A stretch of 5,868 nucleotides of DNA, taken from positions 1 through 5,868 of the forward strand of contig CBDUCN010000319.1 of assembly GCA_965365655.1 (NCBI GenBank), read 5' to 3'. Made by a program: the position numbers and the translations under genes. The notes below the pieces were generated by a model, which did not search any database, had not been told where the DNA came from, and saw only the letters and a program-made list of their open reading frames with translations. The DNA is from JBFHNV01 sp965365655. GTDB taxonomy: Bacteria > Pseudomonadota > Gammaproteobacteria > HK1. Below, one piece after another: positions 1 to 5,841 of the stretch (the first letter of the stretch is position 1; each line of letters opens with the position of its first letter).

Positions 1-841
1 ACACCCCGGCCACCGGCAGCAGGTCCAGCGGGTCGCCGGTCTGCAGCAGCATCGCGACCACCGCCGAGCCGATGCCCACGATGGTGCCCAGGTACGGCAC
101 GAAGCTCACCAGCCCCGCGACGAGGCCGATCAGCAGCGCGAGCCTGAGATCGCACAGCCACAGGCCCACGGTGTAGATGCTGCCCAGCGCCAGCATCACG
201 GTGAGCTGCCCGCGCAGGAACGCCCCCAGCACCTCGTCGGATTCGCGGGCCAGCGCGCTGACCGTGGGCTCCACGTCGCGCGGCAGCAGGTCGTGCACCG
301 CGGCGACCAGCCGGTCCCAGTCACGCAGGGTGTAGAAGGTCACCACCGGCACCAGCACCACGCTCGCCGCCCAGCCCGCCAGCGCGAAGCCGGAGCGCGT
401 CGCATAGGCCACCACGTTGGCCGCGATGCCGCCGGCCTGCCGCCAGTGATCGGTCACCGCCTTCTTCAGCCCCTCGACGTCCAGCGACTGGGGGTCCACG
501 CCGAAGTTGTCCGCGAGCCACGGCACCACGCTGTCGCGCGCCCAGTCGATGGCCACCGGCACCGAGCCGACGAGCACCCGGACCTGGGTCTCGAGCAGCG
601 GCACCAGCAGCAGCGGGACCGCCACCAGCACCGTGATCGGCAGCAGGAACACGATGCTCACCGATACCTCGCGCGACAGCCCCCGCGCCTCCAGCCGATC
701 CGCGAGCGGGTCGAACAGGTACGCGAGCAGGGCCGAGAGGAGGAACGGCGTCAGGATCGGCCCGAGCAGCCACAGCAGCGCGAACAGCGCCGCCGCGGCG
801 GCGAGCCCGGCCCACGCGCGGCGCGTGACGAGGTTGCTCAC
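1..841 (-). CDS. AI-2E family transporter (PerM/YdiK/TqsA-like), C-terminus cut by window edge
   Basis: Reading the minus strand from the GTG at 841 gives 280 uninterrupted codons running off the left edge. The protein is an inner-membrane protein of the AI-2E transporter family (PF01594). Members are proposed exporters of autoinducer-2 or other small solutes, or Na+/H+ antiporters, so the substrate is open. Visible are a hydrophobic pair at residues 11-43, a helix near 61-83, an amphipathic soluble stretch about 85-140, a helix near 152-171, then the family's conserved LRGQ (209-212) and a hydrophobic C-terminal half with FVPYLG (247-252). Family members are usually about 340-370 residues, so roughly 60-90 are missing. 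The start was chosen because the family-like N-terminus begins there; no clear Shine-Dalgarno precedes it, and in-frame GTGs lie at 919, 922 and 928. It follows the reductase gene on the same strand and may be cotranscribed. Family call is firm; start and substrate are not. Confidence 0.88.
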   Translation of the reverse strand, partial: MSNLVTRRAWAGLAAAAALFALLWLLGPILTPFLLSALLAYLFDPLADRLEARGLSREVSVSIVFLLPITVLVAVPLLLVPLLETQVRVLVGSVPVAIDWARDSVVPWLADNFGVDPQSLDVEGLKKAVTDHWRQAGGIAANVVAYATRSGFALAGWAASVVLVPVVTFYTLRDWDRLVAAVHDLLPRDVEPTVSALARESDEVLGAFLRGQLTVMLALGSIYTVGLWLCDLRLALLIGLVAGLVSFVPYLGTIVGIGSAVVAMLLQTGDPLDLLPVAGV

Positions 842-950
842 CGTGCGATGCCCGGCACCGCCGCACGCCGGATCGCCGCGGGCGCGAACGGGCCCCTGCC
901 CGCCGCCAGCAACGGACACCACGTGCACCGCGCGTCGTCGCGGCGCGAAC
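842..950. other. Short gap between two minus-strand genes
   Basis: These 109 bases separate the stop of the reductase gene from the GTG of the AI-2E family gene. I see no T-tract hairpin on the minus strand and no convincing promoter. This leaves readthrough from the reductase into the transporter possible. If the transporter actually starts at one of the upstream in-frame GTGs (919-928), the gap shrinks to about 22 bases or a little more. Confidence 0.4.
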
Positions 951-1922
951 TCACAGCGCGTCGCGCCCGTGCGGCGCGTCCAGGTCCAGCGCCGGCCCGC
1001 GCGGCACGATGCCCGTCGGGTTCACGTGCTGGTGGCTGCGGTAGTAGTGCTGCTTGATGTGGTCGAAGCGCACCGTGTCGCGGATCCCCGGCTGCTGGTA
1101 GAGGTCGCGCAGGTAACCCGACAGCGACGGGTAGTCGACGATGCGGCGCAGGTTGCACTTGAAGTGGCCGTGGTACACGGCGTCGAAGCGCACCAGGGTC
1201 GTGAACAGCCGCCAGTCCGCCTCGGTGGGCCAGGACGCGACCAGGAAGCGGCGCTCCGACAGCGCGTCGTCGAGCCAGTCCAGCGTCTCGAACAGCGCGA
1301 CGAATGCCTCTTCGTAAGCCTCCTGCGAGGTCGCGAAGCCTGCGCGGTACACGCCGTTGTTCACGGTCTCGTAGACGCGCGCGTTGATCGCGTCGATCGC
1401 GTCGCGCAGCGCCCGGGGATAGAGGTCGGGCCCGCCGGCGCCGCAGCCTTCGAAGGCACCGTCCAGCATGCGCAGGATCTCCGAGGACTCGTTGCTGACG
1501 ATGGTGGCGCGCTCGCGGTCCCACAGCACCGGCACGGTCACGCGCCCCGAGTAGTCCGCCTTCGCGCGCGTGTAGACCTCGTGCAGGAATCGCGCGCCGT
1601 GCAGCGAGTCGCCGGTGGCGCCGTCCGCGGCGTCGAAGGTCCAGCCGTCGCGACCCATGTACCAGTGCACGACGTCCACCGTGACCGCATCCTCCAGCCC
1701 CTTGACGCGGCGCGCGATCAGCGTGCGGTGCGCCCACGGGCAGGCGTGGGAGACGTAGAGATGATAGCGACCATGCACGGCGGGGAAGCCGCCCTCGCCG
1801 CTCGGCCCGGGCGAGCCGTCGGCGGTGATCCAGTTGCGGAATGCCGATGCGTCGCGCACGAAGCGACCGCGGTGGCGCTCGGTCTCGTAACCGCGCTCGG
1901 TCCAGCGCCCGTCCACCAGCAT
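951..1922 (-). CDS. yqjG: Glutathionyl-hydroquinone reductase (xi-class GST, YqjG/PcpF type)
   Basis: A 323-residue cytosolic enzyme that, by family knowledge, reduces glutathionyl-hydroquinones to hydroquinones using glutathione. The N-terminal thioredoxin-like domain contains the signature CPWAHR (61-66), whose Cys61 is the catalytic nucleophile that forms the mixed disulfide. It is followed by VPVLWD (130-135) and NESSEI (144-149), the cis-proline and glutathione-binding region. The helical C-terminal domain carries TEADWRLFTTLVRFD (233-247), HFKCNL (253-258), DYPSLSGY (263-270) and HIKQHYY (288-294), all typical of the xi class, and ends with an NPTGIVP stretch (301-307). Length matches the usual 320-330. 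I chose ATG 1922 because the frame extends upstream to ATG 2030 only with non-family, Arg/Pro-rich sequence that overlaps the divergent gene's start. The ribosome site is weak. A role in quinone or aromatic detoxification is inferred; the family call is very secure. Confidence 0.95.
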   Translation of the reverse strand: MLVDGRWTERGYETERHRGRFVRDASAFRNWITADGSPGPSGEGGFPAVHGRYHLYVSHACPWAHRTLIARRVKGLEDAVTVDVVHWYMGRDGWTFDAADGATGDSLHGARFLHEVYTRAKADYSGRVTVPVLWDRERATIVSNESSEILRMLDGAFEGCGAGGPDLYPRALRDAIDAINARVYETVNNGVYRAGFATSQEAYEEAFVALFETLDWLDDALSERRFLVASWPTEADWRLFTTLVRFDAVYHGHFKCNLRRIVDYPSLSGYLRDLYQQPGIRDTVRFDHIKQHYYRSHQHVNPTGIVPRGPALDLDAPHGRDAL

Positions 1923-1936
1923 GCCCACGTCAGCAC

Positions 1937-1963
1937 CGTCGCCCGGTCGCCGCGCGGGCGACG
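1937..1963. repeat. Inverted repeat, 9-bp arms, in the divergent promoter
   Basis: The arms CGTCGCCCG (1937-1945) and CGGGCGACG (1955-1963) are perfect reverse complements separated by 9 bases. The right arm ends just before the TACCAT -10 candidate of the plus-strand operon. This would suit an operator for a dimeric repressor, but the DNA is so GC-rich that a chance repeat is quite possible. Confidence 0.4.
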
Positions 1964-2005
1964 TGTACCATCCCGCGCGCGGCGGCGATCCCGCGCCGCC
2001 GCGGC

Positions 2006-2014
2006 GGGACGGAG
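2006..2014 (+). promoter_or_regulatory. Ribosome binding site of the ybhP-like gene
   Basis: The purine-rich stretch GGGACGGAG precedes ATG 2017. The GGGA part is 7 bases from the start, a normal spacing, whereas the GGAG part is only 2 bases away. This supports ATG 2017 over the in-frame ATG at 1921, which has no comparable site and would overlap the divergent gene by two bases. Confidence 0.5.
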
Positions 2015-2016
2015 TC

Positions 2017-2787
2017 ATGGCGGACGGCACAGCACGGCACCTCGAGGTCGTCTCCTACAACATCCACAAGGGCCTGGGCGTGGGCAACCTGCGCGTGGCG
2101 CTCAACCGCATGCGCGACGCGCTGCGCGAGCAGGCCGCCGACCTGGTGCTGATCCAGGAAGTCGTGGGCAGTCATGAGGGCTACGCGCGCCGCTTTCCGG
2201 ACTGGCCCGCGGCGGCGCAGTTCGAGTATCTGGCCGACAGCATGTGGCCACACTACGCGTACGGGCGCAACGCCGTCTACTCCGGCCGCCATCACGGAAA
2301 CGCGATCCTCAGCCGGCATCCGATCCGCTGGCACGAGAACATCGACATCTCGCTGAACCCGCTGGAGCGGCGCGGCATCCTGCACGCGGTCATCGAGTTT
2401 CCCGGCCTCGAGGCGCCGCTGCACGTGTGCTGCACGCACCTCAACCTGCTGCACGGCCAGCGCAAGCGCCAGCTCGAGCTGCTCGTCGACCGCGTACGCT
2501 CGGCGGTGCCGGACCAATGCCCGCTGGTGATCGGCGGCGACTTCAACGACTGGCGGACCTGGGCCACCGGCCAGCTCGGACGCACCATCGGCGTGCAGGA
2601 AGCCTACGTCGCACGCCACGGGCGACACGCGCGCACCTACCCCGGCTGGCACCCGCTGCTGGCGCTGGACCGCATCTACGTGCGCGGTCTGAACGTGACC
2701 CGCGCGACGGTGCTGGACGGCGCACCGTGGCGCAGCCTGTCGGATCACCTCGCGCTGCACGCGGAACTCAGCACCGCGCCCGCGTGA
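2017..2787 (+). CDS. ybhP: YbhP-like endonuclease/exonuclease/phosphatase (EEP) family protein
   Basis: A 256-residue, apparently soluble metal-dependent phosphoesterase of the EEP superfamily (the DNase I/AP-endonuclease/inositol-phosphatase fold). The whole catalytic set is present: YNIHKG with Asn15, LIQE with metal-ligand Glu48, THLN with His141 and Asn143, GGDFNDW with Asp175 and Asn177, LDRIYV with Asp218, and the terminal LSDH with Asp243-His244. From memory, segments such as YLADSMW (71-77), AYGRNAVY (81-88) and HHGNAILSR (92-100) closely match E. coli YbhP (about 253 residues), hence the symbol. The physiological substrate is unsettled; nuclease, lipid phosphatase and phosphodiesterase are all possible for this fold. 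No signal peptide is visible. It is first in a three-gene operon, and its TGA overlaps the GTG of the phospholipase D gene by 4 bases. That coupling suggests a job in phospholipid metabolism, as an inference from context. Confidence 0.9.
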   Translation: MADGTARHLEVVSYNIHKGLGVGNLRVALNRMRDALREQAADLVLIQEVVGSHEGYARRFPDWPAAAQFEYLADSMWPHYAYGRNAVYSGRHHGNAILSRHPIRWHENIDISLNPLERRGILHAVIEFPGLEAPLHVCCTHLNLLHGQRKRQLELLVDRVRSAVPDQCPLVIGGDFNDWRTWATGQLGRTIGVQEAYVARHGRHARTYPGWHPLLALDRIYVRGLNVTRATVLDGAPWRSLSDHLALHAELSTAPA

Positions 2788-4184
2788 GCCTGGACCAGGC
2801 CCTTTCGGTCTACGTCTGGCCGTATCTCGCGGCGCTGGCCGGCTTCGCCCTCGCGCTGGTGCTGCTCGCCTACGTGCTGCGCCAGCACGAGCGCCAGAGC
2901 GCCTCCATCGCGTGGGTGCTCGCGATCCTGCTCGCGCCCTTCGTCGCGGTACCGGCCTACCTGCTGTTCGCCGGACGCAAGCTCGCGATGAAGGCGCGCC
3001 GCAAGCAGCCGCTGCACTCCCGGGGCTCGCACGCGGGCGCAACGCTCGACGGCATCGGCGCCGACGTGGAGGCGATCGTGCGCGGCTACGGACTTCCCGC
3101 GGCCAGCGCCGGCAACCGCATCGCGCTGATCACGGACGGCGGCGACGCGTACGACGAGCTGACGGCGCTGATCGACGGCGCGCAGCACAGGATCCACATC
3201 GCGACGTTCGTGCTGGGCACCGATCGGGTGGGCCGCGCGCTCACCGCGCGCCTCGCGCGCCGCGCCCGCGAGGGCGTCGAGGTCAGGCTGATGGTGGACG
3301 CGCTGGGAAGCCTGCTCGCGCGTGCCGTGCTGCTGCCGGGGCTCGCGCGCGCGGGCGGGCGCACCGGGGTGTTCATGCGCGTGCTGCCGCTGCACCGGCG
3401 CTGGCGGGCGAATCTTCGCAACCACCGCAAGCTGGCGCTGTTCGACGACCGCGTCGCGCTGGTGGGCGGGATGAATCTCGCGCGGCGCTACCTGGGGCCC
3501 CACCGCTCGCGACGGCGCTGGCTGGACAGCATGCTGCGCGTCGAGGGCCCCGTGCTCGAAGACCTGGCAGGCGTGTTCGCGGACGACTGGGAGTTCGCGA
3601 CCGGCGAACGGGTCGAGCCGCTGGCAGCGGCCAGCGCCCCCGGGGCGCGCGTCGCCCAGGTGGTGCCGAGCGGCCCGGACGTCGAGTACGACGCGCTGTA
3701 CGACGCGATCGTCGCGGCGGTGTACAAGGCGCGGCGCCGGCTGTGGATGGTGACCCCGTACTTCGTGCCCGATGACGGGCTGATGCGCGCGCTGCTGATG
3801 CAGGCGCGAATGGGCACGGACGTGCGCGTGGTGCTGCCGGCGCGCTCCGACCACCTGGTCGCGGACCTCGCGCGGGCGCGGGCCGTGCGCCGCCTGCACG
3901 CGTCCGGCGCGCGCTTCTTCGTGCACGACGAGCGCATGGTGCACGCGAAGCACCTGGTGATGGACGAGGCGCTGGCGGTCGCCGGCTCCGCGAACCTGGA
4001 CATGCGAAGCCTCTACCTGAACTACGAGCTCGCGCTGTTCTGCTACGACCGCGGCTCCATCACCGAGATCGCGGACTGGGTGGAGACGCTGGCCGCGCAG
4101 TGCACGGAGCTCACGCCGCCGCGCCCGGGTCCGATACGCCGCCTCGCCGAGGACCTGTGCTGGCTCGCGGGGCCGCTGCTGTGA
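2784..4184 (+). CDS. cls: Cardiolipin synthase-type phospholipase D protein
   Basis: A 466-residue inner-membrane enzyme of the bacterial cardiolipin synthase group, expected to join two phosphatidylglycerols (or phosphatidylglycerol plus another lipid) into cardiolipin. Two N-terminal membrane helices (about 10-32 and 41-63, ending VPAYLLFAGRK) form the PLDc_N element. The first HxKx4D motif is His214-Lys216-Asp221, followed by GGMN (228-231). The second is His387-Lys389-Asp394, followed by GSANLDMRS (401-409). Both catalytic sites are intact. Length is near ClsA (486) and longer than E. coli ClsB (413), which lacks the N-terminal helices, although the neighbour is the ybhP-like gene as at the clsB locus. 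The GTG start overlaps the upstream TGA (GTGA) and has no Shine-Dalgarno, implying translational coupling; the first membrane helix begins only about nine residues later, which fits this start. Another PLD-type phosphatidyl transferase activity cannot be excluded from sequence. Confidence 0.92.
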   Translation: MSLDQALSVYVWPYLAALAGFALALVLLAYVLRQHERQSASIAWVLAILLAPFVAVPAYLLFAGRKLAMKARRKQPLHSRGSHAGATLDGIGADVEAIVRGYGLPAASAGNRIALITDGGDAYDELTALIDGAQHRIHIATFVLGTDRVGRALTARLARRAREGVEVRLMVDALGSLLARAVLLPGLARAGGRTGVFMRVLPLHRRWRANLRNHRKLALFDDRVALVGGMNLARRYLGPHRSRRRWLDSMLRVEGPVLEDLAGVFADDWEFATGERVEPLAAASAPGARVAQVVPSGPDVEYDALYDAIVAAVYKARRRLWMVTPYFVPDDGLMRALLMQARMGTDVRVVLPARSDHLVADLARARAVRRLHASGARFFVHDERMVHAKHLVMDEALAVAGSANLDMRSLYLNYELALFCYDRGSITEIADWVETLAAQCTELTPPRPGPIRRLAEDLCWLAGPLL

Positions 4185-4474
4185 TGCGCGCCACCTACAT
4201 CGCGGTGCGCCGCCTGCTGGTGTTCCTGGTCGGCGCGAGCGTGGTGCTCGCCGGCATCGTGATGATCGTGACGCCGGGCCCCGCGTTCATCGTCATCCCG
4301 GCGGGTCTCGCGCTGCTCGCGACGGAGTTCGTCTGGGCGCGCCGGCTTCTCGCACGCCTGAAGCGCAGCATCGACGACGGGATCGACCGGGCGCGCGGCG
4401 GCCGGTCCAGGACCCCGCCGCGCAGCGGCGAACCCGGCCGCGACCCGCGCGGCGATGGCGGAGCAGGCCGTTGA
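4184..4474 (+). CDS. Small PGPGW-family transmembrane protein
   Basis: A 96-residue protein whose ATG shares one base with the preceding TGA (TGATG), so it is probably translationally coupled to the cls-like gene. Residues 10-28 form one hydrophobic helix and 34-47 a second. Between them lies TPGPAF (30-35), followed by IPAGLALLATEFVWAR (38-53). This is the pattern of the PGPGW putative transmembrane family (PF09656), whose function is unknown, except that the family's Gly-Trp is replaced here by Ala-Phe. A basic amphipathic segment (53-70) follows. The tail (about 71-96) is rich in Gly, Arg, Pro and Asp and looks disordered. It ends the operon; a possible terminator lies about 100 bases downstream. 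A role as a partner or modulator of the phospholipid enzyme is inferred only from gene order. Family assignment is good, function open. Confidence 0.82.
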   Translation: MRATYIAVRRLLVFLVGASVVLAGIVMIVTPGPAFIVIPAGLALLATEFVWARRLLARLKRSIDDGIDRARGGRSRTPPRSGEPGRDPRGDGGAGR

Positions 4475-4502
4475 GCGAAAGCGTGTTCCCGCAGCCCGCA
4501 TC

Positions 4503-4520
4503 CGGCACGCGATCGTGCCG
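4503..4520. repeat. Hairpin in convergent gap, 7-bp stem
   Basis: CGGCACG (4503-4509) and CGTGCCG (4514-4520) are perfect reverse complements around the 4-base loop CGAT. No T tract follows on either strand, so it is not a standard intrinsic terminator. It could still act as an RNA 3'-end stabiliser for the plus-strand operon, or be chance. Confidence 0.35.
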
Positions 4521-4569
4521 CGTCGCACGCGCGCACGGCGCCGCGAGCAACGCGGCGACCGAGGTTCGC

Positions 4570-4591
4570 GCGGCGCTGGCCGCCGCATTTT
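4570..4591 (+). terminator. Possible rho-independent terminator of the ybhP-cls-PGPGW operon
   Basis: GCGGCG (4570-4575) pairs with CGCCGC (4581-4586) around a 5-base loop, followed by A and then TTTT (4588-4591). The stem is all G/C but short, and the T run is only four bases. It lies 96 bases after the last plus-strand stop, in the gap before a convergent gene. It is the best terminator candidate in the gap and only moderately convincing. On the minus strand the hairpin is preceded, not followed, by the A/T run, so it would work in one direction only. Confidence 0.4.
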
Positions 4592-4657
4592 CGTGCCCCG
4601 ACCGCTCTCCGCGGCCCAACCCGCCGGGCGAACGCGTGTCGGACTCCGAGGCGGTGC

Positions 4658-5743
4658 TCAGGGCTCCAGCGGCGCGATCGGGGTGACGCCGGGCACCCGG
4701 ATCCCGCCGCGGCGGCCGATCTCGATGCTGCCCCAGCGCTGGCGGTACGCGGGCGGAAGCTCGCGCCCGTCGGGCGGGCACAGCCACAGGCGCAGCAGGT
4801 GGCGCCGGCGCGCGGGCTCGTCCCAGTCGGTGTACGCGCGGCGGTCGTGCAGCACCTGGTGGTTGTGCAGGAACTGCATGTCGCCCGGCTCGAAGGCCAT
4901 CGCGAGGTGGAAGTCCGGGTCGTCGCAGATCGCGTCCAGCAGGTCGAACGCGGCTTCCTGGCGCGCGGTGAGCGGCGGCACCTCGGGGAAACGCCGCGCG
5001 GAGACGATGTAGCGGCGCACGTAGTAGGTGGTGAGCAGACCGGCGTGCCAGTTGAACACCGGCACCTCGTACCAGGGATTCGCGCCCTCGGGGACCTCGC
5101 CGCGCCTGTCCACGTGGAAGGGCCGGAACAGCTCCGCCGCGAGCTCGGGCGCGCGCGCCAGCATCTCGTCGTGCACGGCCACCGAGCTGACGATGGTGCT
5201 CTCGCCGCCCTGCTTCGCCTTGCGCAGGCACAGCAGACCCACGATGTCGCACGAGTCCGCGTGGTAGAACTGGCGCGCGCTGGTCTGGTAGATGCGCGCG
5301 CTGGGGTCGTTCTCGTCGCGGCCGACGTCGATGACGTGACCGAGCAGGTGACCCTGGGCGTTCTGCGGCACCGCGGTGCCCAGGTGCGCGCCGATCCCCC
5401 AGTACAGCGTCGCCGCCTGGCGCAGGCTGTAGCGCTCGACCGGCAGGCCGCGCAGCAGCGCAAAGCCGCGCCCGCGCAGGATCTCCTCGCGCATTGCGCT
5501 GAGCCGCGCGCCCAGCGCCGGCAGCGGGAACTCCGCTGGCCCGATCTGCACGAGTTCCAGCCCGCGGCGCTCCACGGCCGCAAGCGCCGCCTCCAGCTCT
5601 GCGAGGTCCGGCGCGCCGAGGCGCACCATCCAGTCGTCGCGGCCGGCCATGTCGCAGCCTCGCCACGCGGCGACCCCGCCGACGGGGCCGGGCGGACGCG
5701 GCGGCGCGGCGGTTTCCAGGGTCGCGGGCGCGGTGGCGGGCAT
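4658..5743 (-). CDS. TauD/TfdA-family Fe(II)/2-oxoglutarate-dependent dioxygenase
   Basis: A 361-residue cytosolic oxygenase of the TauD/TfdA family (PF02668), expected to couple 2-oxoglutarate decarboxylation to hydroxylation of an unknown substrate. The iron site is visible: His161-x-Asp163 in FYHADS and the distal His299 in NHQVLHDR. Arg318 in RRHLLRLWL is placed like the 2-oxoglutarate-binding arginine of TauD. Other family-like segments are QGGEST (178-183) and FEPGDMQFLHNHQ (284-296). ATG 5743 is favoured by GGAG eight bases upstream and by the AAWRG (25-29) and DDW (36-38) residues near the N-terminus, which resemble other members from memory. A later ATG at 5650, also with a GAGG upstream, would lose AAWRG. 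The first 20 residues are Ala/Pro-rich. The gene stands alone, convergent to the lipid operon, with no sulfonate, herbicide or carnitine gene nearby, so taurine or similar substrates cannot be claimed. Family call is secure; substrate unknown. Confidence 0.9.
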   Translation of the reverse strand: MPATAPATLETAAPPRPPGPVGGVAAWRGCDMAGRDDWMVRLGAPDLAELEAALAAVERRGLELVQIGPAEFPLPALGARLSAMREEILRGRGFALLRGLPVERYSLRQAATLYWGIGAHLGTAVPQNAQGHLLGHVIDVGRDENDPSARIYQTSARQFYHADSCDIVGLLCLRKAKQGGESTIVSSVAVHDEMLARAPELAAELFRPFHVDRRGEVPEGANPWYEVPVFNWHAGLLTTYYVRRYIVSARRFPEVPPLTARQEAAFDLLDAICDDPDFHLAMAFEPGDMQFLHNHQVLHDRRAYTDWDEPARRRHLLRLWLCPPDGRELPPAYRQRWGSIEIGRRGGIRVPGVTPIAPLEP

Positions 5744-5751
5744 GGCGTGAT

Positions 5752-5755
5752 CTCC
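5752..5755 (-). promoter_or_regulatory. Ribosome binding site of the dioxygenase gene
   Basis: Reading the minus strand, GGAG ends eight bases before ATG 5743, a normal Shine-Dalgarno spacing and the clearest such site in the window. It supports the longer dioxygenase start. Confidence 0.7.
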
Positions 5756-5760
5756 GGTCG

Positions 5761-5788
5761 GGCGGACGCGCCCGGGCGCGCGTCCGCC
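5761..5788. repeat. 28-bp inverted repeat in the dioxygenase leader
   Basis: GGCGGACGCG (5761-5770) and CGCGTCCGCC (5779-5788) are perfect 10-bp reverse complements around eight bases. An alternative nested 12-bp palindrome, GCGCCCGGGCGC, lies at 5768-5779. The structure ends five bases upstream of the ribosome binding site. It could be an operator for a dimeric regulator, or an RNA hairpin that affects translation of the dioxygenase. Confidence 0.55.
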
Positions 5789-5812
5789 GTGCTGGCGGCG
5801 ATGACAGGGCGC

Positions 5813-5841
5813 AATGTACGGCGCGGCGGCGGCACGCTCCA
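5813..5841 (-). promoter_or_regulatory. Weak sigma-70-like promoter candidate for the dioxygenase
   Basis: On the minus strand TACATT (5818-5813) resembles a -10 box (4/6). TGGAGC (5841-5836) lies 17 bases upstream, with only 3/6 agreement to the -35 consensus. Transcription from here would place the 28-bp inverted repeat in the leader RNA. This is weak and offered mainly because nothing better is visible. Confidence 0.25.

Larger units (their letters stand above)
1923..2016. promoter_or_regulatory. Divergent promoter region between yqjG-like and ybhP-like genes
   Basis: This 94-base spacer must hold the start signals of both divergent transcripts unless promoters lie inside the genes. On the plus strand TACCAT (1966-1971) is a 4/6 match to a sigma-70 -10 box, but no good -35 lies 16-18 bases upstream. 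On the minus strand nothing better than TACACG in the same place is visible. A 9-bp-arm inverted repeat (1937-1945 / 1955-1963) abuts the -10 candidate. A 12-bp palindrome, CCGCCGCGGCGG, sits at 1996-2007 in the presumed leader of the plus-strand operon. The existence of a divergent regulatory region follows from the layout; the exact boxes are weak. Confidence 0.5.

Noticed and set aside
321..866. A 181-codon minus-strand frame over the AI-2E gene
   Set aside because: It is in a different frame from the real gene and gives an Arg/Gly/Ala-rich product. The frame starting at GTG 841 gives clear AI-2E family membrane segments and motifs.
1996..2007. The 12-bp palindrome CCGCCGCGGCGG as an operator
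   Set aside because: Palindromes made only of G and C are expected by chance at this base composition, and nothing else supports it; it is noted only within the promoter region.
1923..2030. N-terminal extension of the reductase to ATG 2030
   Set aside because: The added 36 residues are Arg/Pro/Gly-rich, unlike the family, and would overlap the start of the divergent ybhP-like gene.
507..2177. A 556-codon open frame on the plus strand
   Set aside because: It lies antisense to the AI-2E and reductase genes and continues through the divergent spacer into the ybhP-like gene. Its translation is Arg/Ala/Val-rich with no recognisable domain, typical of open antisense frames in high-GC DNA.
1930..3042. 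A 370-codon open frame antisense to the ybhP-like gene
   Set aside because: It covers the divergent promoter and the EEP catalytic gene, its translation has no domain pattern, and the opposite strand is clearly coding.
2745..3953. A 402-codon open frame antisense to the cls-like gene
   Set aside because: The composition is His/Arg/Gln/Ala-rich with no family features, while the plus strand encodes both intact HKD motifs.
4471..4686. A 71-codon plus-strand frame after the PGPGW gene
   Set aside because: It has no ribosome site or family resemblance, runs through both hairpins and overlaps the end of the convergent dioxygenase gene.
4195..5835. A 546-codon open frame on the minus strand across the dioxygenase and beyond
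   Set aside because: It is out of frame with the dioxygenase on the same strand, low in complexity (Arg/Ala/Pro/Ser), and crosses the convergent gap into the antisense of the PGPGW gene. The in-frame dioxygenase has all catalytic motifs.
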